From assembly GCA_020342235.1 (NCBI GenBank), contig CP073214.1, positions 1,736,001-1,800,000 on the forward strand: a DNA stretch of 64,000 nucleotides, written 5' to 3'. The stretch comes from Saccharomycopsis phalli. Lineage: Eukaryota > Ascomycota > Saccharomycetes > Ascoideales > Saccharomycopsidaceae. Positions 61,238 through 64,000 of this stretch are shown here, piece after piece. Made by a program: the position numbers and the translations under genes. Every line of letters starts with the position of its first letter. Within the stretch, counting starts at the first letter, position 1. Under the pieces are notes generated by a model. That model was not told the origin of the DNA, searched no databases, and saw only the letters and a list, made by a program, of their open reading frames with translations.

Positions 61238-61319
61238 CGACAATGGCAGGACTCGAACCTGCGCGGGCAAAGCCCAAAAGATTTCTAATCTTTCTCCTTA
61301 ACCGCTCGGACACGTTGCC
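61238..61319 (-). tRNA. tRNA-Ser(AGA), copy 2, with acceptor-stem change
   Basis: 82 nt, differing from copy 1 (52650-52731) at one visible position: the 3' acceptor strand is CATTGTC instead of CGTTGTC, making a C-A mismatch at the sixth pair. Anticodon loop, variable arm and T-arm are identical. The downstream T run is interrupted (TTTATTTTTAATG). Confidence 0.9.
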
Positions 61320-61784
61320 AATTATTGAAATTGTTTTTTTGAGAGATTGCCCGATTGCGGTCTATTGAAATTATAAAATCTGGTGTTTGCGACGAATTAC
61401 TAATTGAAACATTGCTTGAAGGGCCAAGGATAAATCATTTCATAATGAGGTATTATTAGGACGAGCATAATACTTCAACAAGGCTGACGATCGTGTTATT
61501 AGCAGACATTACTTTTGGCAAGTGAATATCGCACCATGTAGTTTGGTGTACCATTTGATTTAAATGCTTGAATTTCCAATTATTTAATACAATTGATTTA
61601 AATGCCTGAATTTCCAATTATTTAGTAAGAGGAATTTATTACAAGATCAGACAAATATAGTACATTTGAGCTAAATGATATTGGCCACTCAGAGAGCAAC
61701 AATAATATGTGACTCGGGATACAGTGCGGAGAAATATTATGAGAAATGAATTAGCATTGAAGGAATACAGTAACTATTATTACT

Positions 61785-62180
61785 TCTTTAGCCATACTAG
61801 GATTCCCTGGAAGGGGTGGATGATATTTCACTATCTAAAAAACTAAGGATAGCACTCTAAATTCGGAGCCGAGGGAAAACCATTTGAATGGGATGAACAC
61901 TTTTAACTGGATCTGCAGGAAACTGTTAAAGAGAGATGACTGGGAATGAGCTATAAGTCTCGCACCCAAAGAAACTACCTACCTGGTCACACTTTTTGCG
62001 GAGCTATAAAGAAGGGAATCTACTCGTTCAGCAAGAACAAGTAGAAGTCGATGAGATCATGTACTGATTTCATCTGTAAAAGGATGACTTGTGCTCTAAT
62101 GTAAACCTTTGTGTATTATTCTGATTTATTTGAAGACCACAGCTACACTTTGGTTCCGAAGAAGGAATGAAATAGCACTG
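61785..62180 (-). mobile_element. Two LINE family 1 3' fragments
   Basis: The first (61785-62060) has the block order TTTTTTAGATAGTGAAATATCA, CCAGGGAATCCTAGTATGGC, then AAGAAGTAATAATAATAGTT as tail (reverse complement). The second (62110-62180) is just TCGGAACCAAAGTGTAGCTG, TGGTCTTCAAATAAATCAG. Confidence 0.45.
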
Positions 62181-62943
62181 GGGCAGGCTTAAATCACTTT
62201 CCCAGGTCACGGCGACATTTTATTATGAATTGAAAAACAGCTCAGACTGGTATATTAAATTGTGGAGTTGGTAAACTCGGTTACTGGATTTAGTAGTGGG
62301 GCAATGACCCAGGAAAATGGAGCGTTGGCACAAACCGTTTAGTAGATTTGTATGCCTGATTGGTGTATACCAAGAGTGATTAATTTCCAATATAGTATTT
62401 AATAAGTATTGAGTGTGTCGTTTGTTGGTGAGCATCTCTAATGGAGTACCATTGGAGTGGTTTCTGTTGACTGGGGTGATCATAGATCTGCAGTGTATCA
62501 GCAACAGCTGTCACGCGACAAGTATCCATGGTAGTGGTATATACTAAAAGTATGGTAATGATGAGCAGGACAATTGGCAAGATACCCAAAAAAGAATATG
62601 CAAATCATCTAGTGGGTATAGTGGAATGTAGGGTATGATTGTAGTGTAATTACAGAATGAAATTACAGAGTGTTATAACAGAGTGTTATTGACAGAGTGT
62701 CATATTTGTAAATACCGCAAGGATGTGTCACGAGGCGGTCATGGATAACAAAAATAAATCAGAGTGACAAAGATCTGCATATAGGAAAATAAGAGAAGTA
62801 AAAGAGAAGTAAAGAGAAGTAAAAGAGAAGCAAAGAGAAGCAGAAAGCAGAAAGCAGAAAGCAGAAAAATAAAGGTACGGAATACATGTGCGTTGTCGGA
62901 CCCTCCACGGTATCAATGATCACTCCTTACCCTACAGGCCTCA

Positions 62944-62971
62944 CACGTGACCCTTATCACATATTCACGTG
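62944..62971. promoter_or_regulatory. Two CACGTG boxes of the AVT-type gene
   Basis: CACGTG at 62944-62949 and 62966-62971, 46-73 bp upstream of the ATG at 63017. Confidence 0.45.
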
Positions 62972-63016
62972 TCGCAGCTACAGATAAAGTCTGAAAATTT
63001 TTTGTACCATATCATC

Positions 63017-64000
63017 ATGGACATTCCTTCTCGGCGCCTGTCGTTTTTAGATGCTGGAGGGCCAAACTCGATCAACGAGTTTGCGCACTCTTACTCGCGG
63101 ATCCAGTCGCATCTCCAGAACCTTATTGTCCAGGACGACCCCGGGTCGGAAGTCTCGCCGCGGCTCAGTTTTAACGACGACCGGTCGGGATACGGCAGTA
63201 TTGACGGGCATGGCGTGGACAGCAGCGTCTTCCACGATGAGTCGCTTATTTCGGCAGGGGACGGCGACGTGAGCGACGCGCTGTTGCTTCGGCACTATTC
63301 GACCAATAGCCGCATTACTACAAAAGTCGACGGGACCACGGTCATTGTGGGGCGCAGCACGTCTCCCCAGACGGTGTTCAACTCGATCAACATCCTCATT
63401 GGCGTTGGGCTCTACTCGTTGTCGTTTGGGATCCTGTACTCTGGCTTGGTGTACGGGACCGTGATGCTAGTGTTATGCGGGGTCGTGACCGACTACTCAG
63501 CCGTGCTCATTGGGCGGTGCCTCAAAAAGAACAGCACGCTCTTTACATATGGGGACATTGCACGTCACTGCTACGGGAACACTGCATACCTCTGCGTGGT
63601 GGTGTTGTTCTCATTGGACTTGATTGGCGCGGCGGTGGCGTTGATTATCTTGTTCTCTGACACGTTCCACACGTTTTTCCCGCTGGTGTCGGTGATGACG
63701 TTCCGGATGGTGTACTGTGCCACGATATTGGCGGCGTCGCTCTTGCCGTTGAGTGTGCTTGCCAATGTGAGTTTTGTGGGCATTGTATGCACGTCAGGAT
63801 CAGTGCTCGTGTGCTTGATCGCCGGGCTTAGTAAGCCACTCGGCCAGGGCTCGTTACGGTCGCCCTCGGAAATGAGCTGGTGGCCGAGTGACTACCGGTT
63901 GCTCTTGGTGAGCTTTGACATTTTTCTTGCGCTCTTTGGCGGGCATGCAGTGTTCCCCGAGCTTTACCGGGACATGCGCCACCCGCAAAAGTTTGGCCGG
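63017..64000 (+). CDS. AVT1: AVT1-type amino-acid transporter, 5' part
   Basis: 328 codons from the ATG at 63017, open to the right edge. A hydrophilic N-terminus of about 115 residues is followed by an amino-acid/auxin permease (SLC32/AVT) core: SPQTVFNSINILIGVGLYSL, LFTYGDIARHCYGNTA, LFSLDLIGAAVALIILFSDT, LLPLSVLANVSFVGIVC, SWWPSDYRLLLVSFDIFLAL and GGHAVFPELYRDMRHPQKFG. These match yeast Avt1, which loads neutral amino acids into the vacuole in exchange for protons. About six membrane segments are present before the cut. Its CTG codons fall at polar positions of the family (after SFGI, and after TFFP). Confidence 0.87.
   Translation, partial: MDIPSRRLSFLDAGGPNSINEFAHSYSRIQSHLQNLIVQDDPGSEVSPRLSFNDDRSGYGSIDGHGVDSSVFHDESLISAGDGDVSDALLLRHYSTNSRITTKVDGTTVIVGRSTSPQTVFNSINILIGVGLYSLSFGILYSGLVYGTVMLVLCGVVTDYSAVLIGRCLKKNSTLFTYGDIARHCYGNTAYLCVVVLFSLDLIGAAVALIILFSDTFHTFFPLVSVMTFRMVYCATILAASLLPLSVLANVSFVGIVCTSGSVLVCLIAGLSKPLGQGSLRSPSEMSWWPSDYRLLLVSFDIFLALFGGHAVFPELYRDMRHPQKFGR

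Larger units (their letters stand above)
61320..63016. other. Intergenic stretch before the AVT-type gene
   Basis: No gene is seen. Two LINE family 1 fragments (61785-62180). 61555-61625 holds two units of GATTTAAATGCTTGAATTTC. 62650-62700 repeats CAGAGTGTTAT. 62785-62870 repeats AGAAGTAAAGAGAAG and GCAGAAA. Two CACGTG boxes precede the gene. Confidence 0.55.

Overview
This window is nuclear DNA of a budding yeast (Saccharomycotina). Most genes are intron-poor, and the gene set is typical of yeasts: SSA-type Hsp70, CDC24, a G1 cyclin, GDS1, ERV46, UPS2, PDX1, SDH4, ETF-QO, a UBI3/RPS31 ubiquitin fusion, a WSC sensor, and tRNA genes with yeast-type sequences. Two spliced genes carry introns of only 38 and 40 nt, each with the branch-point motif almost touching the 3' splice site. 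CTG codons avoid conserved Leu positions and fill the Ser/Thr stalk of the WSC protein, which suggests that CTG is read as Ser. Protein descriptions here use the standard code and carry that caveat. The species is not identified.

Layout. 1-10.5 kb: 5' part of DCN1 (minus, runs off the left edge), SSA Hsp70 (minus, heat-shock element upstream), an MMS1/DDB1-like protein (minus) divergent from SDH4 (plus). 10.5-15 kb: GDS1-like gene, tRNA-Gly, secreted subtilisin-like protease. 15-26 kb: repeat-rich DNA around CDC24 (minus), holding fragments of two LINE families and a broken copia-type gag gene. 26-32.5 kb: ERV46 and ETF-QO (both minus) separated by minisatellites. 32.5-44 kb: G1 cyclin, WSC sensor, short Zn2Cys6 regulator, small GPI protein, UPS2, UBI3/RPS31. 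44.5-52 kb: an unrecognised 862-residue acidic/disordered protein, a GPI-type surface protein, PDX1, and a Ctf4-like protein overlapping PDX1 tail to tail. 52-62 kb: an island of three tRNA genes, delta-like LTR fragments and LINE tails. It also holds a secreted RNase T2-like gene with an altered active site and an unusual Ty1/copia element that has one intact 882-codon gag-protease-integrase frame, lacks reverse transcriptase, and has lost catalytic residues in both enzymes. 63-64 kb: start of an AVT-type amino-acid transporter, cut by the right edge.

Shared biology. SDH4, ETF-QO and PDX1 serve mitochondrial electron input and pyruvate oxidation, and UPS2 serves mitochondrial phospholipid transport. 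CDC24, the cyclin and the WSC sensor act in polarity, cell-cycle start and wall-stress signalling. A CACGTG box lies within about 110 bp of the start codon in seven intergenic regions, including all three respiratory genes and UBI3. Almost every intergenic region carries its own minisatellite, often strongly purine/pyrimidine-asymmetric. The most unusual content is the RT-less copia element, the micro-introns, the RNase T2-like gene and the truncated LINE families.
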